From assembly GCA_038851035.1 (NCBI GenBank), contig JAWCLH010000008.1, forward strand, positions 29,870 through 93,869: a stretch of DNA of 64,000 nucleotides. Direction: 5' to 3'. The notes beneath the pieces are model-generated. The model did not search any database and was not told the origin of the DNA. It saw nothing but the letters and a program-made list of their open reading frames with translations. Origin of the DNA: Thermoplasmata archaeon (GTDB lineage: Archaea; Thermoplasmatota; DTKX01; VGTL01). This document shows, in pieces, positions 8,127 through 16,969 of the stretch (its first letter is position 1; each line of letters begins with the position of its first letter). A program made the position numbers and the translations under genes.

Positions 8127-10922
8127 TCACTTCGGCGGCTTCAGAACCCCTCTCTTCTCTTTGAGCGCCGCCTGCGCGGCCGCGAGCCTGGCTATCGGCA
8201 CGCGGTAGGGCGAGCAGCTCACGTAGTCCAGATTGATGATGTGGCAGAACTCTATCGCCTGAGGCTCGCCCCCGTGCTCCCCGCAGATGCCGAGCTTCAG
8301 GTCCGGGCGGGTCTTCCTGCCCCACTCGACGGTGATCATCATTAGCCTCCCCACGCCCTTCACGTCCAGAATCTCGAAGGGGTTGTCCTGCAGAATTCTG
8401 CGCTCGTTGTAGAGCGGGAGGAATTTGTTCTCCGCGTCCTCGCGGGAGAAGCTGAAGGTCGCCTGAGTCAGGTCGTTCGTGCCGAACGAGAAGAACTCGG
8501 CCATCTCGGCGAGCCTCCCGGCCCTCATGCACGCCCTCACCACCTCGATCATCGTCCCGAGCTTGTACGGGACAGTGACGCCGAGCCTCTCGGTGACCCT
8601 CTGCTCCACCTTCTTTATTATCCCCTGCACCCACTTCAGCTCCTGCGCGGTGCAGACCTGAGGGACCATTATCTCGACCCTCACGTCCACTTTGTCCTTG
8701 ATGAGCTCCCCAGCGGCCTCGAGAATGGCCTGTATCTGCATTTCATAGATGTCGGGGTAGGTGATCCCGAGCCTGACGCCCCTGTGCCCGAGCATAGGGT
8801 TGACCTCCCTGAGCGCCCTGACCTTCCTCAACGTCTCGAGCTTCTTCTCGATCGCCCTTTTGTCCAGCCCGAAGGACCTGAGCTTGGCCAGATTCTTCAC
8901 CATCGTCCCGTCCATCGCCAGGACGCTCTCGAGCTGGGGGTCGAGCGCCCTGATTATGCCGGGCAGGTTGTTCAGGTCCTCGATGACCGACCTGAACTTC
9001 TCGATGTTCCTGATGTCGCACTGAATCTCCTCCTCTGACGGGAGGAACTCGTGGAGGGGCGGGTCCAAGAGGCGGACGGTGACGGGCAGGCCCTCCATCA
9101 CCCTGAATATCGCCTTGAAATCCTGCTTCTGGAGGGGCAAGAGGCGCGCGAGCAGCGCCGCCCTCTCCTCTTTCTTTTCTGACAGAATGAGCTCTTGGAA
9201 TATGGGGAGGCGGTCGGGCGCGTTGAACATCCTCTCCGTCCTGCAGAGACCGATGCCCTCCGCGCCGAACCTTCTGGCGGTCCGGGCGTCATGGGGAGTG
9301 TCGGCGTTGGCCAGAACCCTCAGCCTCCTAAACTCGTCGGCCCAAGAGAGAACCAAATTGAACTCCTCCGACATTTCGGGCTCCCTCATCGGGACCTCCC
9401 CGAGCCACACCCTACCCGTTCCCCCGTCTATAGTCAGGACGGTCCCCTCCTCAATCTTGTGGTCCTTTATGTAGGCGGACTTCTCCAGATGGTTGATTCT
9501 GATGTCCCCGCAGCCGGAGACACAGGGCTTGCCGATGCTTCGCGCCACGACCGCGGCGTGGCTGGTCTTTCCGCCCACCGCTGTAAGAATTCCCTGGGCG
9601 TGGAAGAAGCCGTGGACGTCCTCGGGCTTGGTCTGCTCCCTGAGGAGAATAACCTTCTTCCCGGCCTTACCCTCCCTCTCCGCGTCGTCCGCGGTGAAGA
9701 CCACCCTCCCAGAGGCGGCACCGGGCGACGCCCCGATTCCGGTCGCTATGGGCGGCTCGCTGAACTTCGGATCAATCTGCCTGTACATCAGCTGCACGAG
9801 CTGGGCGGGCTGGAGCCTGAGAATCGCCTCCTCCTTCGTGAGCACACCGTCCCTGACCATGTCCACGGAGGTCCGGACCGCGGCGGCGGCGTTCATCTTG
9901 GCGTTGCGGGTCTGGAGCATCCAGAGCTTTCCCTCCTCCACCGTGAACTCGATGTCCTGGACCTCCTTGAAGTGCTTCTCCAGAGTCTCCCTGACCTTCA
10001 GGAGCTGCTCGTAGACCTCGGGCATTTGGTGCTTCAGCTCCGCAATCGGCCTAGGGGTTCGAATTCCAGCGACGATGTCCTCGCCCTGGGCGGACATCAG
10101 GTAGTCGCCGAAGAAGACGTTCTCGCCCGTCCCTGGGTCCCGGGTGAAGGCGACGCCCGTGGCGGATCGCGGGCCCAGGTTGCCGAAGACCATCGCCTGA
10201 ACATTGGCGGCGGTCCCGTTGGCCATTTCAAGGGTTATCTTGAACTCCCTCCTATAGTCCACGCACCTCTTCCCGTTCCATGAGGCAAAGACCGCCCTTA
10301 TCGCCAGCGCGAGCTGCTCATAGGGGTCGGAGGGTATCGGGCGGCCGTAGTTCCCCCTCACAATCAGCTTGTAGACGTTCACCAGCTCCCTCAGGTCCTC
10401 GGTGGTGAGGTCGGTGTCGTACTTTGCCTTTCTGTCCTTCTTCATCGTCTCCATGGCGCGGTGGAACTGATCCGCGTCTATGCCCAGCGCGATGGAGCCG
10501 AAGAGCGATATGAAGCGCCTGTAGGAGTCCCAGGCGAATCTCTCGTTCCCGCTCTTTTTAGCCAGGCCGACGACGGTCTCGTCGTTGAGGCCCAGGTTGA
10601 GAATCGTGTCCATCATTCCCGGCATCGATATCGCGGCCCCGCTCCTGACGGACACGAGGAGCGGGTTGGCTGGGTCGCCGAAGCGCTTGCCCATCTCCCT
10701 CTCCACCGAGGCCATCGCGGTCCTGACCTGGCCCATCAGCTCCTCCGGGAACCTCTCTCCATTGTCGAAGTACTCGACGCAGGCCTGCGTGGTGATGACG
10801 AAGCCCGGCGGGACAGGGAGGCCTAGCCTAGTCATCGCACAGAGGCCCGCGCCCTTTCCGCCGAGGAGCTTCTTGTTCTCCGGGTCGCCCTCGGAGAAAA
10901 GGTACACGTACTTGTTCTCCAT
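8127..10922 (-). CDS. ppdK: Pyruvate, phosphate dikinase
   Basis: 931 residues from the ATG at 10922 (MENKYVYLFSEGD), preceded by a purine-rich GGAGGGGGAGTGAG; the longer frame to 11051 has no protein-like extension. The enzyme interconverts pyruvate, ATP and phosphate with phosphoenolpyruvate, AMP and pyrophosphate. The N-terminal ATP-grasp domain has GGKGAGL and RSGAAISMPGMMDT. The swivelling phosphohistidine domain contains TSHAAVVARS, with the His falling at residue 455, the same number as in the classical bacterial enzyme. The C-terminal TIM-barrel ends with GICGEHGGEP, whose Cys (residue 880) is the acid/base group. About 50 residues are inserted between these sites compared with the 874-residue reference length. 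It is divergent from the polymerase gene. The membrane pyrophosphatase in the same window would be able to use the pyrophosphate it makes. Confidence 0.95.
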   Translation of the reverse strand: MENKYVYLFSEGDPENKKLLGGKGAGLCAMTRLGLPVPPGFVITTQACVEYFDNGERFPEELMGQVRTAMASVEREMGKRFGDPANPLLVSVRSGAAISMPGMMDTILNLGLNDETVVGLAKKSGNERFAWDSYRRFISLFGSIALGIDADQFHRAMETMKKDRKAKYDTDLTTEDLRELVNVYKLIVRGNYGRPIPSDPYEQLALAIRAVFASWNGKRCVDYRREFKITLEMANGTAANVQAMVFGNLGPRSATGVAFTRDPGTGENVFFGDYLMSAQGEDIVAGIRTPRPIAELKHQMPEVYEQLLKVRETLEKHFKEVQDIEFTVEEGKLWMLQTRNAKMNAAAAVRTSVDMVRDGVLTKEEAILRLQPAQLVQLMYRQIDPKFSEPPIATGIGASPGAASGRVVFTADDAEREGKAGKKVILLREQTKPEDVHGFFHAQGILTAVGGKTSHAAVVARSIGKPCVSGCGDIRINHLEKSAYIKDHKIEEGTVLTIDGGTGRVWLGEVPMREPEMSEEFNLVLSWADEFRRLRVLANADTPHDARTARRFGAEGIGLCRTERMFNAPDRLPIFQELILSEKKEERAALLARLLPLQKQDFKAIFRVMEGLPVTVRLLDPPLHEFLPSEEEIQCDIRNIEKFRSVIEDLNNLPGIIRALDPQLESVLAMDGTMVKNLAKLRSFGLDKRAIEKKLETLRKVRALREVNPMLGHRGVRLGITYPDIYEMQIQAILEAAGELIKDKVDVRVEIMVPQVCTAQELKWVQGIIKKVEQRVTERLGVTVPYKLGTMIEVVRACMRAGRLAEMAEFFSFGTNDLTQATFSFSREDAENKFLPLYNERRILQDNPFEILDVKGVGRLMMITVEWGRKTRPDLKLGICGEHGGEPQAIEFCHIINLDYVSCSPYRVPIARLAAAQAALKEKRGVLKPPK

Positions 10923-11188
10923 CTCACTCCCCCTCCCGGCCCATGAGCCTGCCCTGTAATTTACTTTTCGTAACGGCGATGGGGCTTCCGCGCCCAGCGA
11001 ATTCCACCGCCCGGAGCGCCTCCGGCTCATTCGAGTGCCGGGCCCCCACATTCACTCCCCTCCCCCCATCGGTGATATTAACCCCGCGGGCTGGAGGGGA
11101 GAGACGGCGGGGGGCGCGGCCGTTCCTCCGGCGAGGGAGGGAGGGGTGGAGCCTGACGGCGGAGGTAGCTCCTGGGAAGCGCCCGGCG

Positions 11189-13849
11189 GTGCCTGCCGGT
11201 GAGGGAGCGGAGCCCGCGCGAGGCGAGGGCTCCTTCGTCCTCGACGCCTTCCCCGACCACCGGACCGGCAGGATGGTGGTCTGGCTCGCCGGGCCGGGGG
11301 GGGCTAGGAGGCTCGCCTTCCGCTACCTTCCCGATTTCTATATCCACGGCCCACCCTCGGAGCTCGAGAGAGCGAGGTGGCGCTTTCTGGACGCGGGCCT
11401 CTACGACTGCGAGCTGACCAGCCGCCGGATAGGAATCGGGAGCGAGAGGCTGCACAAGGTGCTCCGGGTGGTCCCCCGGGTGCTTGGCCTGCACATGCGC
11501 GCCGCCCGCGCCGCGGACTTCTTCGGCGGCTACGGCCGCCTCCGCTTCTACAATCTGGACGTGGAGCTGGGCCAGCGCTTTCTTCTCGAACAGGGCCTCT
11601 TCCCGATGGCTAGGGTGAGGTACCTTGGAGGCTGGGAGCTGCTGGACAACAGGCTGTCGGTGCACTACCCGCTCCCGCCCCTGCGCGTTGCATGGCTCCG
11701 GGTCCGGGTGAGGAAGAGCGGCCTCCTGCCCTCCTTCAGCGACCCGCTGGAGGCAGTGGAGCTCGGCGGGGAGAGAATCTCGGGGGGCGAGGAGGGGGCT
11801 CTGAGGGAGCTGGCAGCGCTCGTCCGCAGGCTGGACCCGGACGTTATTCTCACCGACGGCGGCGACTCCTTCGACATCCCCTACCTCTACCACCGCGCCC
11901 GCCTCGCCGGTCTGGAGGGCTTCCAGCTCGGGCGCGAGCCCGGGCCCCGCCGACCGGAGAGGGGGGAGAAGAGCTACTTCACCTACGGCCGAATTCTGCA
12001 CAGGCCAGCCTCCTACCACCTGCGCGGCCGGCTCCACATCGACCGGCGCTCGTCGTTTCTATATCAGGAGGGCGGGCTCGAGGGCGTCGTGGAGCTCTCG
12101 AGGCTCTCGGGCATCCCCCTCCAGAGGATGGCCCGCTCCTCGCCGGGGACCGCCATAAGCGCGATGGAGGTCAACCTAGTGCTCTCCGAGGGAGGGCTGG
12201 TGGCGTGGAAGAAGAACCTCCCGGAGGACTTCAAGAGCATGAGGACCCTCCTCTCGGCGGACAGGGGCGGCTTCATATTCGAGCCCGCGGTCGGCCTGCA
12301 CGGGAGGGTTCTGGAGGTTGACTTCGCCTCGATGTACCCGCACATAATGGTCCTGCACAACATAAGCCCCGAGACCGTCAACTGCCCCTGCTGCCGGCCG
12401 CAATGGGGTGGAGATGGGGAGGAGAGGGGTGGAGGGGACCGGCCCGGCGCCGGGGGCGATGAGCCACGCCGGGGGGCCGGGGGCGCGTGGTCCGGAGGGA
12501 GCGGGAGAAGCGAGCCACCCCCGGAGGCCGGGGCCGGGAGTGCCGGAGGGAGAGAAGGGGGAGGAGCGCGGACCGGGGCCCGCGCTCCGGGTGGGCGGGA
12601 TGAGCTCCGCCAGAGGGCCGGGACCGGAGGCCCCGGAGGAGCCGGGGGGAGAGGACCTCCATCCGGGAACGCGGCTTCTGACGCGCGCATGGATGCTGGA
12701 GAACCGGGCTCGCGAAGGCGCTCGGGCGGGTCATCGCGGCCTCCTGACGCGCGTGTGGATACCGGAGGGCGGGGGCCCCACGCCTCCGGACGCGCCGGGG
12801 GGTGCGGCGGCCTCCCCGTTCCCGGGCTGGGCTACTGGACGTGCGCTAGGAGGAGGGGCATCATACCCAGAATTCTCGAGCCGCTGGTCAGGCGGAGGCT
12901 GGAGCTGAAGGCGCTGAGGAGGAGGCCGGGCGACAGGTGGGACAGGAGGGCGAGGTGCCTCAAGCCCCTGCTCGTGACGTGCTTCGGCTACACGGGCTAC
13001 CGCAACGCCCCCTTCGGGAGAATCGAGTGCCACGAGGCGATCAACGCCCACGGCCGGGAGATTCTGCTCGAGAGCGCCAGAATCGCGGAGAGGAGGGGCT
13101 TCGAGGTCCTGCACGGCATAGTGGACGCGCTCTGGCTGAGGGGGCCCCTGGAGGAGAGGGCTGGTCTTATTGAAGAGATATCCCGGGCCTCGGGAATTCC
13201 CCTCTCGGAAGAAGGCGTGTACAGGTGGCTGGTCTTCCTGCCCTCCAAGGGGACCGGGGCCGGGGCCCTGAACCGCTACTACGGTCTGTTCGAGAGCGGG
13301 GAGCTGAAGCTGCGCGGCGTCGCGGCGCGCAGGCACGACAGCCCGTCGCTGGTCCGCGCCCTCCAGGCGGGGATGCTGGAGGCCCTGGCAAAGGGTGAGG
13401 ACGCGGCCGGCTTCATGCGGCGAATTCCGGATGCGCTGGATGTCGTGAGGGAGTTTGCGCGGAGGGTTCTGGACGGCGGCTGCGCGCTCGAGGAGCTCGT
13501 GCTGACCAGAAGGGTCTCGAGGGCCCTCGAGGATTATGTCCAGTTCAACGAGACACGCGCCGCGCTCGCCGCGCTGAGGAGAGCGGGCGTCAGCGTCCCG
13601 CCGGGGGAGGCTGTGAGGTACGTTCTGGTGGACGGGGGCGGGGGGAGGGGAGAAGCCGTGCCCGTGGAGACCCTGCGCGGGACGGAGAGCTACCACAGGG
13701 GGGACTACCTCCGCCTCCTCCTCAGGGCCGCCGAGGAGCTTCTCCTGCCCTTCGGGTATGATGAGGAGAGGCTGGACAGAATTCTTAGTGGGCGCGACAC
13801 CGTCCAGACGGCGCTGGGGGCGGGCGCGGGGCCGGGGCCGGTTTGTTGA
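11189..13849 (+). CDS. Family-B DNA polymerase of the diverged PolB2 type, active-site residues missing
   Basis: 886 residues from GTG 11189; GTG 11072 and ATG 10979 are alternative in-frame starts, but their extra sequence is not protein-like. The exonuclease-like part has LRFYNLDVE and DPDVILTDGGDSFDIPYLYHRA, in which the usual Asn of Exo II is Gly. Palm motif A is intact (VLEVDFASMYPHI). Motif B reads LLVTCFGYTGYRNAPFGRIECHEAINAHGREIL, without the usual NSxYG. Motif C reads HGIVDALWL where active enzymes have YGDTDS, so one of two catalytic Asp is gone. This pattern matches the archaeal PolB2 group that comparative work described as inactivated. Between NCPCC and GYWTC lies a Gly/Arg/Pro-rich insert of about 130 residues (around 12400-12815). 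A cysteine set (NCPCC ... WTC) may bind metal. A structural or repair accessory role is possible. Confidence 0.83.
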   Translation: MPAGEGAEPARGEGSFVLDAFPDHRTGRMVVWLAGPGGARRLAFRYLPDFYIHGPPSELERARWRFLDAGLYDCELTSRRIGIGSERLHKVLRVVPRVLGLHMRAARAADFFGGYGRLRFYNLDVELGQRFLLEQGLFPMARVRYLGGWELLDNRLSVHYPLPPLRVAWLRVRVRKSGLLPSFSDPLEAVELGGERISGGEEGALRELAALVRRLDPDVILTDGGDSFDIPYLYHRARLAGLEGFQLGREPGPRRPERGEKSYFTYGRILHRPASYHLRGRLHIDRRSSFLYQEGGLEGVVELSRLSGIPLQRMARSSPGTAISAMEVNLVLSEGGLVAWKKNLPEDFKSMRTLLSADRGGFIFEPAVGLHGRVLEVDFASMYPHIMVLHNISPETVNCPCCRPQWGGDGEERGGGDRPGAGGDEPRRGAGGAWSGGSGRSEPPPEAGAGSAGGREGGGARTGARAPGGRDELRQRAGTGGPGGAGGRGPPSGNAASDARMDAGEPGSRRRSGGSSRPPDARVDTGGRGPHASGRAGGCGGLPVPGLGYWTCARRRGIIPRILEPLVRRRLELKALRRRPGDRWDRRARCLKPLLVTCFGYTGYRNAPFGRIECHEAINAHGREILLESARIAERRGFEVLHGIVDALWLRGPLEERAGLIEEISRASGIPLSEEGVYRWLVFLPSKGTGAGALNRYYGLFESGELKLRGVAARRHDSPSLVRALQAGMLEALAKGEDAAGFMRRIPDALDVVREFARRVLDGGCALEELVLTRRVSRALEDYVQFNETRAALAALRRAGVSVPPGEAVRYVLVDGGGGRGEAVPVETLRGTESYHRGDYLRLLLRAAEELLLPFGYDEERLDRILSGRDTVQTALGAGAGPGPVC

Positions 13850-13949
13850 GGGGAGAGGGCCTCGGCCGGGGGGCCGCGGGCGGATGCCATCCCGGGCCCG
13901 TTATCAAGTATCATGAGGCAACGGCGGAGGCCGGTCGGTTTTCCGCATG

Positions 13950-13975
13950 TGGAGTCCTGAATTAAGTTCCTCTCG
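13950..13975 (+). repeat. Left terminal inverted repeat of the IS481-like remnant
   Basis: Reading inward, about 21 of 25 positions match the inverted sequence at 14605-14632. The shared core includes TTCCTCTCG. This marks the transposase-3' end of the element. Confidence 0.6.
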
Positions 13976-14604
13976 TTGATTTGAGTTCATGTCCCGGACC
14001 CCCTCTCTACCGTGAATCCCTCTTCCAATAGATAGGCAGGGGCATATCTGGCAACCATCTTGATGTTCTCCCTGATGAATGCCCTTCTCTTTGCAGGCCA
14101 CATCGCACTCCTTGCGCTTCTTGCTCCAGTGCTGCCTTCTGTAGTTATAGCAGCTTAATGCCCTCTCAAGCCCTTCGAAATGCCGGATGAGCTTCATAAT
14201 AGCTCCCGCCGCCTTCTCCACTTTCCTGTTGGATTGAGAATGGGAATTGTGTTCCATGGTCGGTCAGGAGCTGCCTGGGCTTGCCATAAGACGCCACAGC
14301 CTTTTTGAGGGCTCTTAGACTATTCTGAGCGGTGGCATTTTTATATCTCTTGCCCTCATTACATATTCCCTCTCTTCATCGGTGATTAACTTAGGGGATG
14401 CCCCGGGCTTTTTAGGATATGGATATTCGCCCCTCTCCCTATACCGCGGTAGAGCTCCCATACCCACCGTTCCGATATCTTCTGTATCCTTGCAAGTTGA
14501 GATGCAGAGGCCTCACCCTTTTCCATCTCCCTGATGAGCCATCTGAGCTTTCTCCTTGTGAGCTTCCGTATGTATTGATATGGTTTTAGGGCTCTTATAT
14601 TTGC

Positions 14605-14632
14605 CGAGAGGAAGTTATTTCGGGATTCGACA
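14605..14632 (-). repeat. Right terminal inverted repeat of the IS481-like remnant
   Basis: On the minus strand this reads tgtcgaatcccgaaataact and on to the CCTCTCG core. The second element begins at 63552 with the same sequence except for one base, which supports it as the true element end. Confidence 0.65.
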
Positions 14633-14673
14633 GCCGGCCCCTGGCATGGACCCCCCCAAAACTGTTAAATAAG

Positions 14674-15444
14674 ATGCAGGTCGTTGACTCATCCCGGCTC
14701 CCTCAGGGGGTGGTGGTGATGGAAGATAGCAGTGGTCGTGTCCGGACGTTCGTCAGAGGGCTCGATGAGCAGATGGAGGGTGGAATTCCACGGGGGCACG
14801 TCGTCCTGGTCTGCGGCACGCCGGGAACAATGAAGTCCTCCCTGAGCTGGAGCATCCTCTGGCGCAACGCGCGAGAAGCTGGGAGCCGGAGCATCTACCT
14901 ATCTCTCGAGCAGAGCGAGCGCTCTCTGAGGGCCCAAATGGAACGAATGGGGATGGGTCTGGCGGGGCTCGAGGAGAGGATGAGCGTCATAGACTTGGGT
15001 ACCATTCGGGCAGAGATGGCCAAGGCGGGGATTGAGTCCGATAGAGAGAACTGGGCCAGAGTCGTCAAGGGACTTGTCCAAGAGGCGAAGGAGAGGGGAG
15101 GTCTGGACCTTCTGGTCCTTGACTCACTCGACGCCTACGAGCTGCTGTTCGAGCGCTCCATATCCCGCAACGAGATGTTCACCTTCTTCGAGTCACTGAG
15201 GCAGCTGGACTGCACGGTTTTCCTGATTTCGGAGATGTCTCCCGACTCGAGCAGGTACAGTAAGTTCGACGAGGGTTTTCTGGCCGACGGCATCATCCAC
15301 CTTAAGCTGGCAGAAGTGAGCGACATAGACGTCCAAAGGAGAATTCGGGTCGTGAAGATGAGGGGCACGAAGCATGCCCCCGGCTACTTCACCCTTCTCG
15401 TGGAGGGCGGGGAGTTCGCGGTCACGAAGGCGATTCTGAAGTAG
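14674..15444 (+). CDS. KaiC/RAD55-like RecA-superfamily ATPase
   Basis: 256 residues from ATG 14674. A start at ATG 14719 (MEDSSGRVRTF) is equally plausible, since it has a GGGGGTGGTGG leader and sits better with the TATA-like TTAAATAA at 14664. A single RecA core is visible: FVRGLDEQMEGGIPRGHVVLVCGTPGTMKSS contains a variant Walker A in which Met replaces the Gly before Lys; YLSLEQSE follows strand 2; LDLLVLDSLDAYEL is Walker B; and FLISEMS and RIRVVKMRGTKHAPG close the fold. Archaeal proteins of this group act in signalling or recombination-like processes; single-domain forms without recombinase motifs are of unknown function. The decayed IS ends 42 bases upstream, so the promoter region may have been rearranged. 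Confidence 0.82.
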   Translation: MQVVDSSRLPQGVVVMEDSSGRVRTFVRGLDEQMEGGIPRGHVVLVCGTPGTMKSSLSWSILWRNAREAGSRSIYLSLEQSERSLRAQMERMGMGLAGLEERMSVIDLGTIRAEMAKAGIESDRENWARVVKGLVQEAKERGGLDLLVLDSLDAYELLFERSISRNEMFTFFESLRQLDCTVFLISEMSPDSSRYSKFDEGFLADGIIHLKLAEVSDIDVQRRIRVVKMRGTKHAPGYFTLLVEGGEFAVTKAILK

Positions 15445-15580
15445 CCCCGCTCCTCGCGCCGCGCGGGCCCCGAGCGCTCTCAATGAACCGGCGGTATGGC
15501 AACGCTCTCGATAGCAAACAGCCCGGAGGAGTTCGGAACCGAGCCTGGCGCCCAGTTCGCATATACACGTGGTTGCGCAG

Positions 15581-15593
15581 AAAAAACATAATA
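15581..15593 (+). promoter_or_regulatory. Promoter element AAAAAACATAATA
   Basis: The same 13-base element occurs at 21181-21193 ahead of another gene. Here it lies 44 bases before the ATG at 15637, in GC-rich surroundings. It fits an archaeal TATA box with upstream A-rich BRE. Confidence 0.6.
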
Positions 15594-15636
15594 ACCTGCA
15601 GCGACATGCTGCATCGGACCCGCGGGGAGCACTGGA

Positions 15637-16626
15637 ATGACCTTTGAGATAATCCTTGACTCCAGGCCCACCGGAGCGGAGGAGCCGGAGCTTGAGCGTG
15701 TCGCTCTTCGATTTCTCCGGCTCATCGGCTACCTCCCGCCCGGCTACGACACTCGCACCGGGGCGTCCGATGCGCTCGAGAGTATCCCCTACAGGCTCTT
15801 TGTGGATTGTTTCCTAGGAAACCCAGAAAAGGCCTGGAGCGTCGGAGAGCTCGCGCGCGCCCTTGGGACCTCAATCCCAACCGTCTACCGCCATCTCGAC
15901 AAGCTCGCCGCCCTCGACCTCTTGGGGCAAGGCAGCCTAGAGGGCGACCTCTCCCGGAAGGGCTACTTCCTTCGCTACCACGACCTCAGGCGAGCCTGGA
16001 GGTTCACCGAGGTGAATGTGGAGCTCTCGATGGCATCTTACCGCAGAGTGGTGGACATTATTCAGGCCTCGGTCGGGACGGAGAGGAAGAGGGACGAGGC
16101 CGAGCCCTCCCGGAATTCGGTCTCGGCGGGGGCAGAGAGGGAGTTCCGCATCAGGGTCGTCAACCACCGCTTCAACTTCAGCGATAGGTGGGACAAGCTT
16201 GCGGTCGAACTCCTCACCGCGGCGGACTATCTCTCGGATATAGGGCCAATGGACCTGAAGAGGGCGAAGCGCAGCATACCCTTCCGCCTCCTTGTGGAGT
16301 GTCTTCTTAAGCGGCCGGAGGCGGGCTGGACAATTGACGAGCTCTCCACCACGCTCGAGACCACGAAACCCACGGTCTACCGTTACCTCCGCAGGCTCGG
16401 CCAGCTCGGGGTACTCGAGCGGAGCCTCCCCGGGGAGAGCACGCCGGAGGACGCTGGAGCGGCGCTCCAGAAGAGGCGCTTCAGAATTCGAAGGGGTAAC
16501 CTCTCTAAGGCGTGGAACGTGACGGAGTGGTACGCGAAATCGGTGATGAAGAGCTATCGGAGAACGGTGGAGCGCATAGCCGAGCTTGCTGAGGAGGGGA
16601 GGGAGAAGAGGAGCAGCTCTCAGTGA
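15637..16626 (+). CDS. Transcription regulator with two tandem winged-helix domains
   Basis: 329 residues built from an internal duplication. The first unit has IPYRLFVDCFLGNPEKAW, then SVGELARALGTSIPTVYRHLDKLAALDLL as the helix-turn-helix. The second repeats it as IPFRLLVECLLKRPEAGW and TIDELSTTLETTKPTVYRYLRRLGQLGVLE. Each unit is followed by a basic wing and a helix (FTEVNVELSMASYRRVVDII; VTEWYAKSVMKSYRRTVERI). A charged linker (about residues 150-165) joins them. Such a protein can bind a direct or inverted repeat as a monomer. The target is unknown. A small HTH gene follows at once, so the pair may form one operon. Confidence 0.78.
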   Translation: MTFEIILDSRPTGAEEPELERVALRFLRLIGYLPPGYDTRTGASDALESIPYRLFVDCFLGNPEKAWSVGELARALGTSIPTVYRHLDKLAALDLLGQGSLEGDLSRKGYFLRYHDLRRAWRFTEVNVELSMASYRRVVDIIQASVGTERKRDEAEPSRNSVSAGAEREFRIRVVNHRFNFSDRWDKLAVELLTAADYLSDIGPMDLKRAKRSIPFRLLVECLLKRPEAGWTIDELSTTLETTKPTVYRYLRRLGQLGVLERSLPGESTPEDAGAALQKRRFRIRRGNLSKAWNVTEWYAKSVMKSYRRTVERIAELAEEGREKRSSSQ

Positions 16627-16656
16627 GAGGTGGAGCGGGGAATCGGTGGGCCGGAA

Positions 16657-16944
16657 ATGACGTCAGTTCTAAGGGGGAGCCTGGAGGAGAGAATTCTCGA
16701 GCTTGCTCTGCAGCGCTACCCAGCCACGGCCGCGGCGCTGGCGCGAGAGCTCGGTCTGTCGGAGCGGAGGCTGATGATGGAGCTCAGGAGAATGGCCTCG
16801 AGGGGCCTCGTCGAGCTGGACATTCTCCCAGACGAGGTCTTCGTGAGGCCGCTCGCGCTTCTGGGGAAGCGAAAGGGGTCGGAATGCAAGGATAAAAAGG
16901 GGAGGGGTGTCGGGAAGGGGGCGCCGCCGCCGGGATACGCCTGA
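16657..16944 (+). CDS. Small winged-helix protein
   Basis: 95 residues from ATG 16657; a GTG at 16630 is also in frame. Residues 5-60 (RGSLEERILELALQRYPATAAALARELGLSERRLMMELRRMASRGLVELD) form a MarR/ArsR-like helix-turn-helix. The tail is basic and glycine-rich. It begins about 30 bases after the tandem winged-helix gene on the same strand and ends 25 bases before the convergent pyrophosphatase gene. It is probably a DNA-binding accessory regulator. Confidence 0.62.
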   Translation: MTSVLRGSLEERILELALQRYPATAAALARELGLSERRLMMELRRMASRGLVELDILPDEVFVRPLALLGKRKGSECKDKKGRGVGKGAPPPGYA

Positions 16945-16969
16945 GGCCGCCACGTGCCCTCGCATTGGT

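Larger units (their letters stand above)
13950..14632 (-). mobile_element. Decayed IS481-like (rve integrase) insertion sequence
   Basis: Read on the minus strand, the right part (about 14343-14632) is nearly identical to 63552-63840 at the end of the window: the same 5' flank, HTH-encoding start and DEEREYVMRARA segment, but the ATG is ATA here. An internal deletion then joins this to NATAQNSLRALKKAVASYGK...LLTDHGTQF, the second catalytic Asp motif of an rve integrase. After a further deletion or frame change comes SNRKVEKAAGAI...ALSCYNYRRQH, its C-terminal end. Stops and frame changes mean no full transposase can be made. Imperfect terminal inverted repeats bound the element. Confidence 0.8.

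Noticed and set aside
9195..10283. 362-codon plus-strand frame inside the pyruvate phosphate dikinase gene
   Set aside because: It is a shadow of the strongly conserved minus-strand enzyme; high GC keeps the opposite frame open and the sequence has no domain.
12064..12690. 208-codon minus-strand frame across the polymerase insert
   Set aside because: Pro/Ser-rich mirror of the Gly/Arg-rich insert; the plus frame continues into conserved polymerase motifs on both sides.
13904..14257. 117-codon minus-strand frame as a genuine gene
   Set aside because: Its first part matches the C-terminal end of the IS integrase, out of frame with the rest of the element, so it belongs to the decayed insertion sequence.
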